Below, in pieces: positions 54,060 through 62,731 of a stretch of 64,000 nt of DNA. The first letter of the stretch is position 1. Each line of letters begins with the position of its first letter. This DNA is from Naasia sp. GTDB lineage: Bacteria > Actinomycetota > Actinomycetes > Actinomycetales > Microbacteriaceae. The notes beneath the pieces are model-generated. The model had not been told where the DNA came from and did not search any database. It saw nothing but the letters and a program-made list of their open reading frames with translations. Both the position numbers and the translations under genes were made by a program. The stretch is from positions 1-64,000 of the forward strand of contig NZ_JAODMK010000036.1 in assembly GCF_025465545.1 (NCBI RefSeq), given 5' to 3'.

Positions 54060-55550
54060 GTGGCTACGGACGACGCACAGTTCAACCCGGCGATGCGCGG
54101 CTACAACCGCGAAGAGGTGGACAAGGCCCTCAAGGATCTGCGCCGGGACCTCATCAAGGCGAACGGCAACTACACCGAGGCCCAGAAGGAGATCAAGCGG
54201 CTCAGCGCGCAGGTCGAGGACCTGAGCGCCGAGCTCGATGAGGTCGGCAGCCCGACCTACTCCGGCCTCGGCCACAAGCTGGAGAACACCCTCCGCATCG
54301 CGGAGGAGCAGTCGACGCGACTCATCGCTCAGGCCGACATCGACGCGGAGCGCCTGCGCACGGGCGTGCAGGCGGACATCGACCGGCTCAAGCTGGAAGC
54401 CGCCGAGCACGCCGAGCGCACCCTCCAGGACGCGAGGTCCCGCGCTGCCGCGATCCTGGAGTCGGCTCGCGCCGAAGCGGACGACATGACCATGCGCGCC
54501 CAGGACACCGCCGAGCAGGCGCTGCAGGATGCGTCCCGCGAGGCGGCCGCGATCCGCGGCAGCGTGGCCACCGAGGCCGCCGAGACGCGCGGCACCGTCA
54601 AGCGGGAGGTCGCCGCGATCCGCGCGACCGCCGAGCGCGAGGCCGCCGAGCTGCGTGCGGTGGCCGACCGGGAGACCGCCGCGGCGCGCGAAGACGCCGG
54701 GCGCCTGGCGCGCGAGACGGACCTCGCCCGAGCGGCGGTGGAGCGCGAGCTCGACGAGGCACGCACGGAACTGGACCAGGAGATCGCCGCGGCACGCGAG
54801 GACTCCGACCGCGAGCTCACCGCTGCGCGGGCGGAGCTCGCCCGCGAACTCGCGACCGCACGTGCGGGCCTGGCCCGCGAGACCGACCTGGCCCGCGCGG
54901 AACTCGCGGCGGAGCTGGACGCCTCCCGCGCGGCTCTCGCCGGCGACAACGAGCGCACCCGCTCCCTCGTCGCCTCGGAGACCGCGAAGGCCCGAGGCGA
55001 CCTCGAGCGCGAGCTGGACAAGCGGCGGGCCGACTTCGCCCGCGAGATCGAGGAGGCCCGCGCGGAGCTGGCCGGCGAGGTCGCCGACACTCGGGCGGCG
55101 CTCGCCCGGGAGACGGAGCAGGCACGGCTCGACCTCGACGTCGAGCTGAAGGCCCGGCGGGACGAGGCCGAGAAGGAGTACCTGCAGCGTCACCAGGAGG
55201 CGGTGGCACAGACGCAGAAGTATCTCGACGAGGCCAACCTGCAGCTGGCCGACGCGGTGCGCCGTGCCGGCGACAAGCGCCTCGAGGCCGACACCCTGGA
55301 GATCGCCGCCGAGCGGGACAGCCGGGTGAAGCGCGAAGCGGCAGCGGAGGCTGCCGCGACGATGCTGACCGAGGCCGAGGACCGTGCGCACGCCATCGTG
55401 TCCGAGGCGGATGAGCGCTCCCGCTCCCTCGTCCGCGACGCCGAGGAGCGGCTCGCCGCGATCCGGCAGGAGCGCGACGAGGTCGCCGCGTACTTCGAGA
55501 ACCTGCGCGGTGTGCTGCAGCACGCCGAGAAGGTCAGCGCCGACAGCTGA
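54060..55550 (+). CDS. Long coiled-coil (DivIVA/FilP-like) cytoskeletal protein
   Basis: A 496-residue, almost wholly helical protein. The N terminus (QFNPAMRGYNREEVDKALKDL) resembles a DivIVA lipid-binding or dimer segment with its RGY-x3-VD pattern. Residues 161-372 are 19 copies of an 11-residue repeat with Glu at position 1 and Arg at position 6 (all 19 copies have Arg6), with a 3-residue insert after copy 5. No cysteine or membrane helix. Filament-forming polarity proteins such as FilP and Scy of Streptomyces are comparable; this is inference. The GTG at 54060 follows GGCAGGAG by 5 nt. An AI-2E family gene follows 22 nt later. Confidence 0.85.
   Translation: MATDDAQFNPAMRGYNREEVDKALKDLRRDLIKANGNYTEAQKEIKRLSAQVEDLSAELDEVGSPTYSGLGHKLENTLRIAEEQSTRLIAQADIDAERLRTGVQADIDRLKLEAAEHAERTLQDARSRAAAILESARAEADDMTMRAQDTAEQALQDASREAAAIRGSVATEAAETRGTVKREVAAIRATAEREAAELRAVADRETAAAREDAGRLARETDLARAAVERELDEARTELDQEIAAAREDSDRELTAARAELARELATARAGLARETDLARAELAAELDASRAALAGDNERTRSLVASETAKARGDLERELDKRRADFAREIEEARAELAGEVADTRAALARETEQARLDLDVELKARRDEAEKEYLQRHQEAVAQTQKYLDEANLQLADAVRRAGDKRLEADTLEIAAERDSRVKREAAAEAAATMLTEAEDRAHAIVSEADERSRSLVRDAEERLAAIRQERDEVAAYFENLRGVLQHAEKVSADS
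54540..55175 (+). repeat. Nineteen hendecad (33-nt) coding repeats
   Basis: Each unit encodes 11 residues of the form E-x4-R-x5, for example ELTAARAELAR and ELATARAGLAR. Units 1-5 run from residue 161 to 215, then Leu-Ala-Arg, then units 6-19 run to residue 372. DNA similarity among units is high in places, suggesting expansion by duplication. Confidence 0.85.
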
Positions 55551-55572
55551 GCTGTCGCGCAGAAGCACCTGA

Positions 55573-56622
55573 GTGAAGATCCTCAACCCGTTCCGGGTCG
55601 GCCTGCTGGCGGGACTCGGCGTGCTCGTCGCCATCGCGATCGGCACGATGATCGGGCAGCTCTCGACCATCCTCACCTACGTCGGCGCGGCGCTCTTCCT
55701 GGCGCTGGGCCTCGATCCGCTGGTCTCGCTGCTGGAGCGCCGCGGGATGCGGCGCTGGCTGTCGGTGATCATCGTGCTGGCCGTCGTGCTCGGCGCGATG
55801 GTGGGCATCCTGTTCGTGATCGTGCCGGTGATCGTCACCCAGGCGAGCGCCCTGGTGGAGCAGATCACCGCATACTCGGGGAGCGTCAGCTACACCGGTT
55901 TCCTCGACGACCTGCAGAGGCTCGTGGGCGACGGCATCGACGTCAAGGACCTCAACGACCAGATCCTGACCTACCTGCAGCGCAACGTCGGCACGATCGG
56001 CGGCAACGTGCTCGCCATCGGCTTCGCCATCACCGGCGGCGTGTTCGGCGTGATCATCGTCCTGATCCTCACCATCTACTTCACCGCATCTCTCGACTCG
56101 CTGAAGGCGGGCCTCTACCAGCTCGTGCCGGCCACCAAGCGGGCAAGGTTCGCGGACCTGGCCGAGCAGATCAGCACATCCGTCGGACGGTATGTGATGG
56201 GCCAGTTCGCGCTGGCGCTCTGCAACGGGATCCTGTCGCTCGTCTACCTCAGCATCATCGGAGCGCAGCTGCCCGTGGTGTTCGCGTTCCTCGCCTTCGT
56301 CTTCTCGCTGGTCCCGCTGGTCGGAACACTCAGCGGTTCCGTCGTGATCGTGCTGGCTCAGATCGTGCTGCTCCCCAACTCCCCAGGCACCTGGATCGCG
56401 GCCGCCATCTACTACCTGATCTACATGCAGGTGGAGGCGTATCTGCTGAGCCCGATCATCATGCGGCGGGCGGTGAAGGTGCCGGGGGCCATCGTGGTGA
56501 TCGCCGCCCTCACCGGCGGGACGCTGCTGGGCGTGCTCGGCGCCCTGATCGCGATCCCCGTCGCGGCATCGATCCTGCTGATCTTCCGCCAGGTCGTGAT
56601 CCCCCGCCAGAACGACCTCTGA
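55573..56622 (+). CDS. AI-2E family membrane protein
   Basis: A 349-residue protein of the AI-2E/PerM transporter family with about seven to eight membrane helices. The first is VGLLAGLGVLVAIAIGTMIG; typical stretches are GAALFLALGLDPLVSLLERRG, the amphipathic region ISTSVGRYVMGQFALALCNGILS and YLLSPIIMRRAVKVPGAIVVIAALTGGTLLGVLGALIAIPVAA-type end. Some relatives export autoinducer-2 or exchange Na+ and H+; the solute here is unknown. GTG start, 22 nt after the coiled-coil gene, no separate promoter seen. Confidence 0.9.
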   Translation: MKILNPFRVGLLAGLGVLVAIAIGTMIGQLSTILTYVGAALFLALGLDPLVSLLERRGMRRWLSVIIVLAVVLGAMVGILFVIVPVIVTQASALVEQITAYSGSVSYTGFLDDLQRLVGDGIDVKDLNDQILTYLQRNVGTIGGNVLAIGFAITGGVFGVIIVLILTIYFTASLDSLKAGLYQLVPATKRARFADLAEQISTSVGRYVMGQFALALCNGILSLVYLSIIGAQLPVVFAFLAFVFSLVPLVGTLSGSVVIVLAQIVLLPNSPGTWIAAAIYYLIYMQVEAYLLSPIIMRRAVKVPGAIVVIAALTGGTLLGVLGALIAIPVAASILLIFRQVVIPRQNDL

Positions 56623-56637
56623 ACTGCTCTCGAGGGA

Positions 56638-57351
56638 TCAGTCCCAGACCGTGGGCAGAGGCAGAGCCGCCGGATTGAGGAGACCGACGATCCGAGAGAG
56701 GACGATGCGCGTGTAGGTCTCCCCGACCCAGAGATGCTTCGCCCCCTCCACGGCCTCCACCTCGATGTTGGGCGCGACGGCGAACCTCTCGCGTGCCTGG
56801 TCGGGCCGCAGGAAGTCGTCGAACTCCGGGATGAGCGCGAGCACCGGCCGGGGGTCGTCGCGCCAGGCGGCCACGTCGGCCTGGGTGGCCCGATGCAGCG
56901 GCGGGGACAGCAGGATCACCCCGTCGACGGGCTGGTCGCGGCCCCATTTGAGGGCGAGCTCGGTGCCGAAGGACCAGCCCAGCAGCCACAGCGGACCGAG
57001 CCGGCGCTGCCGGGCGTAGGCCACCGCCGCGCGCACGTCCGCCTGCTCACCGATGCCGTCGCCGAACGCGCCGCCGCTCGTCCCTCGAGGGGACGTGGTG
57101 CCTCGGGAGTTGAAGCGGAGCACGCCGATGCCGGCGAGGGCGGGCAGTCGGGCGGCCGCCTTGCGGAGCAGGTGGGAGTCCATGAATCCCCCCGCGGTGG
57201 GCAGGGGGTGCAGGGTGACGAGCGTCGCCACCGGGGCGGTCGCCTCAGGCAGAGCCAGCTCCCCGACGAGGCTGAGTCCGTCATCCGTGTGCAGGGTGAT
57301 ATCTTCCCGGCGTGCGGGCAGCTCGACGCCGCCCCGGACCTCGATGCTCAT
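56638..57351 (-). CDS. Alpha/beta hydrolase, dienelactone-hydrolase-like
   Basis: A 237-residue hydrolase. The nucleophile elbow is LGWSFGTEL (Gly-x-Ser-x-Gly); FNSRGTTSPRGTSGG is the oxyanion and lid region; the acid and His are in PEFDDFLRPDQARE and EGAKHLWVGE. This arrangement matches CocE/NonD- and YghX-like hydrolases of unknown substrate. Its ATG overlaps the stop of the zinc-finger gene upstream (ATGA), so they are coupled. It meets the AI-2E gene tail to tail. Confidence 0.87.
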   Translation of the reverse strand: MSIEVRGGVELPARREDITLHTDDGLSLVGELALPEATAPVATLVTLHPLPTAGGFMDSHLLRKAAARLPALAGIGVLRFNSRGTTSPRGTSGGAFGDGIGEQADVRAAVAYARQRRLGPLWLLGWSFGTELALKWGRDQPVDGVILLSPPLHRATQADVAAWRDDPRPVLALIPEFDDFLRPDQARERFAVAPNIEVEAVEGAKHLWVGETYTRIVLSRIVGLLNPAALPLPTVWD

Positions 57352-57641
57352 GACAGCCTCCAGCACGCGCTGTGCCAGTGCCTCCGGTCGGCGAGGTCCC
57401 GAGCGTCCCCGAGGACGCCGTCGGCGCGCCAGGTCACCACGTGGGCAACGCCGGGTTCGATCGCCTTGCCGCAGCCTGGGCAGGCGTATTCCTTCGTGGC
57501 CTGGGTCTCGCCGATCGGCTGGACGTTCCAGGAACCCCCGCGGCGCACTTCCGTCCGGCGCCAGCCGGTGAGGAGGCGGGTGAGGTCGTCGTCCTCCTCC
57601 GCGCTGCGCCCCGAGCCTCTGGGTCGGTTGCTGCGCGGCAT
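57348..57641 (-). CDS. Small zinc-finger protein, 97 aa
   Basis: A short protein with a central CPGCGK motif and a C-terminal HWHSACW, so Cys, Cys, His and Cys or His could hold one zinc ion. The N terminus is basic (MPRSNRPRGSGR) and is followed by an acidic patch. Similar small actinobacterial proteins are often labelled ATP/GTP-binding without evidence; I do not assign a function. A perfect TAGGAT box 6 nt before the ATG suggests a leaderless operon with the hydrolase. Confidence 0.78.
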   Translation of the reverse strand: MPRSNRPRGSGRSAEEDDDLTRLLTGWRRTEVRRGGSWNVQPIGETQATKEYACPGCGKAIEPGVAHVVTWRADGVLGDARDLADRRHWHSACWRLS

Positions 57642-57653
57642 GCCTCGATCCTA
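57642..57653 (-). promoter_or_regulatory. Leaderless -10 box of the zinc-finger/hydrolase operon
   Basis: TAGGAT (57653-57648, minus strand), 6 nt, ATG at 57641. Confidence 0.6.
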
Positions 57654-57690
57654 CGGAACAGGTTCCGACGGACCGGCGCTGGGGCGGAGG

Positions 57691-58389
57691 TCAGTACCAG
57701 CCGCGGTCTTCGGAGGACTGCCAGGCGCCGCACGGGCTGCCGTAGCTGCCGGCGATGTAGCCGAGGCCCCACTCGATCTGGGTGGCCGCGTTGGTCGCCC
57801 AGTCGCCGCCGGCCGAGGCCATCTTGTTTCCGGGAAGTGCCTGCGGGATGCCGTAGGCGCCGCTGGAGGGGTTCTCGGCGTACACGTTCCAGCCGGACTC
57901 CCGGTTCCAGAGAGCGACGAGGCAGTCGAACTGCTCCGAGCCCCACCCGCGCGCCGCGACCTTGTCTGCTGCGATGGCCTGTGCCGAGCCGGGGCTGGCG
58001 ACGGCGACCGGTGCCGTGTACGAGGACCCGGAATCGGAGCTCGAGCTGGAGCTCGGGGGCGGGACGACCACCGGCTTGGGCTTGGGCTTCTCGGTCACCG
58101 TGTAGTCGTCGCGCTGGATGTCGGCGGCCTTGTACTCCGCCGTGGCGACGAGGATCTGCTGCTCGGCGGTGAGCGGGGCGCCCGCTGCCTGGTAGTACGG
58201 CGAGGCCGTGGCGCCCGCGTACGGGTCGGTCACGTTGACGAGGAGGAAGGCGAATGCGGCGAGGAATCCGAACAGCGAGAGGGCGATGCGACTGTGCATC
58301 GGGGCCTTCTGAACGGGTCTCGAGGAGGGTCGCCGAACGACTGGCCCGAGGGCCCGGATGGCGACAGCCGAACTCGCATGCTTTCCCAC
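57691..58389 (-). CDS. Secreted transglycosylase-like (SLT/Rpf-type) protein
   Basis: A 232-residue exported protein. After a basic N terminus and a membrane/signal helix (about 34-51, IALSLFGFLAAFAFLLV), a Lys/Pro and Ser-rich linker leads to a compact domain: WGSEQFDCLVALWNRESGWN (catalytic Glu), NPSSGAYGIPQALPG and GLGYIAGSYGSPCGAW. This is the lysozyme-like fold of small actinobacterial cell-wall hydrolases. The GTG at 58389 is favoured: GGAGG stands 5 nt upstream and TACCAT (58404-58399) is a suitable -10. An ATG at 58299 with AGAAGG is the alternative. Confidence 0.87.
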   Translation of the reverse strand: MGKHASSAVAIRALGPVVRRPSSRPVQKAPMHSRIALSLFGFLAAFAFLLVNVTDPYAGATASPYYQAAGAPLTAEQQILVATAEYKAADIQRDDYTVTEKPKPKPVVVPPPSSSSSSDSGSSYTAPVAVASPGSAQAIAADKVAARGWGSEQFDCLVALWNRESGWNVYAENPSSGAYGIPQALPGNKMASAGGDWATNAATQIEWGLGYIAGSYGSPCGAWQSSEDRGWY

Positions 58390-58459
58390 GATGCCTCCAT
58401 GGTAGCAAACGCCCTGCCGAGACCCCCGGAAGCGGCGCACTTGCGGGTGTCGCGGTGGT

Positions 58460-59011
58460 TCAGCGGACGGCGAGCATCACGTCGACCACCGCGTCGAGGA
58501 GCAGGTCGACCTGCCACTCGAGGTAGCCGCGCCGCGCCGGACGGAAGGCGATGGTGCGCACATCGTCGACCGAGATGGGCAGCCCGTCCTTGAAGTAGCG
58601 CTCGAGTCGAGCGCAGAATTCGTCGACGTCGCGGGGCGCGTAGCCCTGCGTGAGGAAGCCTGCCCGATCGAACTTGTCGCCGGCGGGCCGGGCCAGCCGG
58701 TCGAGGATCTCCTGCGCGGCCGACCGGGCCTCGCCGAACCAGGCCTTGTCCCCCATCGTCTTCACGGCATGCTCCCGCTCCCGCAGGGCGAACGCGTCCT
58801 CGAGGCGCTCCAGCGCGGCGTCGACGTGCACCGTCGAGTAGCCGCCCTTCTCCATGGGGAAGGCGGTGCGCCGGATGGTCTTGGCGTCCACCGTCGCGGT
58901 GCCGCCGATCGGCAGCTCGTACGCGCGCCGCGCCGCCTGCAGGAAGGCGTCGACGTCTTCCATCCGGTAGCCGAGCTTGGAGGGGCGGCTGCGCGGAAAC
59001 GTGGTCGCCAT
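58460..59011 (-). CDS. DivIVA-domain repeat protein (four DivI1A repeats)
   Basis: A 183-residue protein made almost only of the short DivIVA-type motif. Four copies are visible, centred on GY-x4-VD at residues 14-21, 57-64, 123-130 and 162-169, each followed by a helix (VDAFLQAARRAY, VDAALERLEDAF, VDEFCARLERYF, VDLLLDAVVDVM). There is no long coiled coil, so it is not a canonical DivIVA. It may bind a polar or septal partner. The ATG at 59011 follows CACAAT by 7 nt; another ATG lies three codons upstream. Located just downstream of cdsA on the same strand. Confidence 0.85.
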   Translation of the reverse strand: MATTFPRSRPSKLGYRMEDVDAFLQAARRAYELPIGGTATVDAKTIRRTAFPMEKGGYSTVHVDAALERLEDAFALREREHAVKTMGDKAWFGEARSAAQEILDRLARPAGDKFDRAGFLTQGYAPRDVDEFCARLERYFKDGLPISVDDVRTIAFRPARRGYLEWQVDLLLDAVVDVMLAVR

Positions 59012-59024
59012 GGCACTCATTGTG
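59012..59024 (-). promoter_or_regulatory. Possible leaderless -10 box of the DivIVA-repeat gene
   Basis: CACAAT (59024-59019, minus strand), 7 nt, ATG at 59011. A CACAAT also precedes the ATG at 15697. Confidence 0.4.
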
Positions 59025-59053
59025 CCGTACCGGCTCCGCGCACCCGGGAAGGC

Positions 59054-60010
59054 TCAGCCGAAAACGAGATACAGGGCGAGGGCTGCGGCGGCCGACGGGA
59101 GGATCGAGTCGAGCCGGTCCAGGAAGCCGCCGTGACCCGGCAGCAGTGAGCTGATGTCCTTGATGCCCAGGTCGCGCTTGATGAGCGACTCGGTGAGGTC
59201 CCCCATGGTGGCGGTGGCGACGATCACGAGCCCGAAGAGGATGCCGAAATACCACGGCAGGTGAAGCAGGAAGACGGACATCGGCACGGCGGCGAGGATG
59301 GCGGCGACAACCGATCCGGCGAAGCCCTCCCACGTCTTCTTGGGGCTGATCTTCGGCGCCATCTGGTGCTTGCCGAAGGCCAGTCCGCTGCCGTACGCGC
59401 CGATGTCGATCGCCACGACGACGACCAGGAACGACATGGTCCACCACTGGCCGTCCTCGCCCGCGGTCAGCACGACCGCACAGGACGCGAGCAGGGTGAG
59501 GTAGAGCTGGATGAACGTGCCGGCTCCCAGGTCCCGCAGCAGCTCGCGGGCGTCGGGCCGATTGCGGCTGACGGCGACCTCGACGAGGCGCCACACGCTG
59601 ACGAAGGCGATCGCGCCGAGGAGGGCGGGCCACTGGGCACCGGGGATCCAGTACGCGACCGGCAGGGCACCGACCGACGCGATGACGGAGGCGGTGCGCG
59701 GCACGTCCCGCCCCGCGTACCGCAGGGCACCGGCGAGCTCGGCGGCGCCGAAGCCCACGAGGACGCCTGCGACGATGAGGAAGAGCGCCTTCAGGTAGAT
59801 GAGGCTGAAGATCATCGCGAACCCCAGCACCAGGCCGACCACCACGGCGAAGAGCAGGTTGCGCCCGGTTCGGGCGTTGATCCGCTCCTGCGCCTCGTCG
59901 AACTGCTCGCGAGCGGCGCGCACCTGAGCCTGGAGCTCGGCGACCTCGGCCTGCAGATCGTTCTTGTTGCGCGGCGCCCGCCATCGGCGGGGCGGCTTGG
60001 GTGCACTCAC
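59054..60010 (-). CDS. cdsA: Phosphatidate cytidylyltransferase
   Basis: A 318-residue integral membrane enzyme that makes CDP-diacylglycerol from CTP and phosphatidate. The signature SLIKRDLGIKD followed by LLPGHGGFLDRLDS near the end is complete. About eight membrane helices are seen. The cytoplasmic N terminus of about 50 residues is charged and predicted to form a coiled coil (LQAEVAELQAQVRAAREQFDE), longer than in E. coli. GTG start 21 nt after frr in the classical order pyrH-frr-cdsA. Confidence 0.95.
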   Translation of the reverse strand: MSAPKPPRRWRAPRNKNDLQAEVAELQAQVRAAREQFDEAQERINARTGRNLLFAVVVGLVLGFAMIFSLIYLKALFLIVAGVLVGFGAAELAGALRYAGRDVPRTASVIASVGALPVAYWIPGAQWPALLGAIAFVSVWRLVEVAVSRNRPDARELLRDLGAGTFIQLYLTLLASCAVVLTAGEDGQWWTMSFLVVVVAIDIGAYGSGLAFGKHQMAPKISPKKTWEGFAGSVVAAILAAVPMSVFLLHLPWYFGILFGLVIVATATMGDLTESLIKRDLGIKDISSLLPGHGGFLDRLDSILPSAAAALALYLVFG

Positions 60011-60031
60011 CTCGGCTGCTTCGCGGCGCCT

Positions 60032-60586
60032 CTAGACCTCGAGGAGTTCCGCTTCTTTCCGCTTCAGCGCCTCGTCGATCGCGTCGATGTGCGCCTTGGT
60101 GACCTGCTCGAGCTCCTTCTCGCCGCGAGCCAGGTCATCGTCGCCCACCTCGCCCTTCAGCGCCTCCAGATCGTCCTTGGCGCGGCGGCGGATGTTGCGG
60201 ATGGACACCTTCGCGTCCTCGCCCTTGCCGCGCACGATCTTGACGAACTCCTTGCGGCGGTCCTCGGTGAGCTCGGGCAGCGTGACCCGGATGATGTTGC
60301 CGTCGTTCGACGGGTTCGCCCCGAGGTTCGGCATGGTCGCGATGGCCCGCTCGATCTCCTTCAGCGCGCTCTTGTCGTAAGGCGTGACGATGAGCACCCG
60401 CGCCTCGGGGTTCTGCAGGGAGGCCAGCTGGGCGAGCGGCGTCGGCGATCCGTAGTAGTCGACCGGGATCTTCTGGAAGAGCGCCGGGTTGGCGCGTCCC
60501 GTTCGGACGGTGGAGAAGTCCTCCTTGGCGACATCGACGGCCTTCTTCATCCGGTCGGTCGCCTCTGCCAGCACATCCGGGATCAC
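60032..60586 (-). CDS. frr: Ribosome recycling factor
   Basis: A 184-residue protein that with EF-G splits post-termination ribosomes. The family hallmark [22 protein letters not shown] and the second domain [16 protein letters not shown] are present; the long three-helix bundle ends [15 protein letters not shown]. The GTG start follows AAGGAG by 6 nt. It lies 74 nt downstream of pyrH and just before cdsA. Confidence 0.97.
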   Translation of the reverse strand: MIPDVLAEATDRMKKAVDVAKEDFSTVRTGRANPALFQKIPVDYYGSPTPLAQLASLQNPEARVLIVTPYDKSALKEIERAIATMPNLGANPSNDGNIIRVTLPELTEDRRKEFVKIVRGKGEDAKVSIRNIRRRAKDDLEALKGEVGDDDLARGEKELEQVTKAHIDAIDEALKRKEAELLEV

Positions 60587-60660
60587 GGCGCACTCCTTCG
60601 GTTCGTAGCTGTCTCATCCTAAGCGGGTCGCCGCCCCCGCCCCCGACTCCCCCGCAGTGC

Positions 60661-61377
60661 TCAGGCGGTGACGAGGGTGCCGATCGGCGCCTTGCCGAGG
60701 ATGGCGCTCGTGACGTTGCCGGGACCGTCGATGCCGAAGACGACCATGTCCATCCCGTTGTCCATGCAGAGGCTGAAGGCGGTGGAGTCCACCACCTTGA
60801 GCCCGTTCTGCAGGGCGTGCTGGTAGGTGACATGGTCGAGCTTGACCGCGCCGGAGTCGAGGCGGGGATCCGCCGTGTAGACGCCGTCCACGCCGTTCTT
60901 GGCGACCAGCACAACGTCCGCGCGGATCTCGAGAGCGCGCTGCGCGGAGACGGTGTCGGTGGAGAAGTAGGGCAGGCCTGCGCCGGCACCGAAGATGACC
61001 ACGCGGCCCTTCTCGAGGTGCCGGATCGCCCGGCGGGGGATGTACGGCTCGGCCACCTGGGTCATCGCGATCGCGGACTGGACCCGCGTCTCGGCGCCCG
61101 CCTGCTCGAGGAAGTCCTGCAGCGCGAGGGCGTTCATCACGGTGCCGAGCATTCCCATGTAGTCGGCGCGGCCGCGCTCCATGCCGCCCTGCTGGAGCTG
61201 CGCACCCCGGAAGAAGTTGCCACCGCCGACCACGATCGCGATCTCGACCGACTTGGACGCCGCCGCGATCTCGCGTGCCAGCGCGCTGACGACCTCAGGA
61301 TCGACGCCGAGAGCCCCGTTGCCGAAGGCCTCCCCCGAGAGCTTCAGAAGAACCCGTCGTCTGCCGGTCGCCGTCAT
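60661..61377 (-). CDS. pyrH: UMP kinase
   Basis: A 238-residue hexameric kinase that makes UDP from [13 protein letters not shown] opens the chain; [10 protein letters not shown] and [18 protein letters not shown] are UMP-binding parts; the ending is standard. The ATG at 61377 is used because GAGAGGA lies 4-5 nt upstream; an in-frame ATG at 61392 is preceded by TAGTCT at 5 nt and could be the transcription start. The genes rpsB and tsf, which normally precede pyrH in this class, are not here. Confidence 0.96.
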   Translation of the reverse strand: MTATGRRRVLLKLSGEAFGNGALGVDPEVVSALAREIAAASKSVEIAIVVGGGNFFRGAQLQQGGMERGRADYMGMLGTVMNALALQDFLEQAGAETRVQSAIAMTQVAEPYIPRRAIRHLEKGRVVIFGAGAGLPYFSTDTVSAQRALEIRADVVLVAKNGVDGVYTADPRLDSGAVKLDHVTYQHALQNGLKVVDSTAFSLCMDNGMDMVVFGIDGPGNVTSAILGKAPIGTLVTA

Positions 61378-61451
61378 GGTGTCCTCTCTCATGGCCCGGC
61401 CCAGACTATCGGGGCCTGACCGGCGTCGAACGATGCGGCTGCACCGTCTCA

Positions 61452-61492
61452 GCAGGCCGGGCGAGGGGACCGACCCCAGGACCCGGGCCTGC
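61452..61492. terminator. Strong hairpin between the SnoaL-like gene and pyrH
   Basis: Outer arms GCAGGCCGGG and CCCGGGCCTGC pair with one bulged base, and inside GGGG-ACCGA-CCCC adds a second stem. It lies 41-81 nt past the SnoaL-like stop and upstream of the pyrH promoter, so it would separate the two transcription units. Confidence 0.65.
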
Positions 61493-61532
61493 TTCGCACC
61501 GCCCCTGGTCATCGGTGGGGTCGGCGCCGACT

Positions 61533-62012
61533 CTAGGCACTGCCGAAGCGCGTTCCGTTCGCCTGCAACGGCGGCGTCACCGGAAGCGCCGGTGTGAGGC
61601 CCGGCATGCCGTGCAGCCGCTGACGGAACCACCCGTCTCCATACCACGATGACTCGTGGACGATCAGTCCGTTCTCCACGTGGAATACGTCGATCGCGTG
61701 CAGCTCCAGAATCTGTCCACTCGGCGCGACGCCGTCGAACTCCCCCACCACCGGAGAGGTCTGGCACCACTCGACCACTGCATCGAGGCCGTCGACGAGC
61801 ATCCGGATGGGGACGTACCGCACCTCAGGGAGGGCGGCGAAATACCAGTTCAGGTAGGGTCGCAGTTCGGACTTGCCGGTGAACGCCCGGCCGATCGTGA
61901 CGTCCTCGAGGACGCCGTCGTCGGCCCACCAGCGCAACACGGCGTCAACGTCCCCCGCCTCGGCGTCCGCGAAGATCGCCTCAATCACCTCGCGAGTCGA
62001 TCGCTCAGTCAC
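61533..62012 (-). CDS. SnoaL-like (NTF2-fold) protein
   Basis: A 159-residue cone-shaped protein of the SnoaL/NTF2 group, seen in [30 protein letters not shown] and in [19 protein letters not shown]. These proteins act as isomerases, cyclases or hydrolases of small molecules. Start at the GTG overlapping the SDR stop (GTGA), with GGAGGAG further upstream. It closes an operon with an SDR and ABC permeases, so it probably belongs to a catabolic pathway for the imported compound. Confidence 0.84.
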   Translation of the reverse strand: MTERSTREVIEAIFADAEAGDVDAVLRWWADDGVLEDVTIGRAFTGKSELRPYLNWYFAALPEVRYVPIRMLVDGLDAVVEWCQTSPVVGEFDGVAPSGQILELHAIDVFHVENGLIVHESSWYGDGWFRQRLHGMPGLTPALPVTPPLQANGTRFGSA

Positions 62013-62731
62013 CACGGTGCCACTCCTCCGTCCACGCTGATCGCATGGCCGGTCATGGCCTCGGCGGGGCCGCGTGTCAGGTACCGCACCAGTCCCGCGA
62101 TTTCCTCCGGCTCCACGAAGCGGCCGATCCGGGACGGGGCGAGCCACCCAGCCAGCAGTGCCTCCGCGTCGACGCCGTCCCGCTCGGCTGTCCAGTCCAG
62201 ACACTGACGGAACAGGGCCGTATCAACAGCGCCCGGGCATACCGAGTAGGCCTGGACACCGAAGGCGGCCAGCTCCAGCGCCATGACGCGGGTGAGCATG
62301 ATCACCGCCGCCTTCGAGGCGCAGTAGTGGGCCTGGTCGGCAAGCGGCACCTTGCCGGCGGACGAGGAGATATTCACGATCCGTCCGGAGCCGCGCTCCG
62401 CCATGCGCTTGCCGAAAACCTGGCTGGCGACGGCCGTGCCGGTCACATTCACGGAGAACACCTCGTCGAAGTCGTTCTCGGTGAGGTCGAAGAAGGAGCC
62501 CATGGTCAAGACTCCCGCGTTGTTCACGAGCGCCCCGATCTGCCCTCCGTCCGCAGTGATGTCAGAGGCCACCCGCTCAAGTGCTGCTCGATCCCTGATG
62601 TCGGCCGCGATGATGCCGGGGCCGGACGATCGATCGATGCCCAGCACCTGGAAATCCTCCGAGAGCGCCGCCACGATGGCCCGCCCGATCGTGCCGGTCG
62701 CCCCGGTAACGACCGCGAACTGCTTGGTCAT
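62009..62731 (-). CDS. Short-chain dehydrogenase/reductase
   Basis: A 240-residue classical SDR. The cofactor motif is TGATGTIG (9-16), then NNAGVLT, catalytic Ser in VNISSSAG, and YCASK. An Asp after strand 2 (GIDRSSG) favours NAD. The C terminus ends [13 protein letters not shown]. Overlaps by 4 nt with the permease gene before it and with the SnoaL-like gene after it. Substrate unknown. Confidence 0.9.
   Translation of the reverse strand: MTKQFAVVTGATGTIGRAIVAALSEDFQVLGIDRSSGPGIIAADIRDRAALERVASDITADGGQIGALVNNAGVLTMGSFFDLTENDFDEVFSVNVTGTAVASQVFGKRMAERGSGRIVNISSSAGKVPLADQAHYCASKAAVIMLTRVMALELAAFGVQAYSVCPGAVDTALFRQCLDWTAERDGVDAEALLAGWLAPSRIGRFVEPEEIAGLVRYLTRGPAEAMTGHAISVDGGVAPW

Noticed and set aside
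53991-55676. 561-codon minus-strand frame antisense to the hendecad protein
   Set aside because: Its Leu/Arg/Gly repeats are just the complement of the 33-nt repeats in the true coiled-coil gene.
58390-58459. Possible c-di-AMP (ydaO) riboswitch before the transglycosylase gene
   Set aside because: Such switches often control cell-wall hydrolases in actinobacteria, but the gap is only 70 nt and a -10 box lies just 15 nt before the start, leaving no room.
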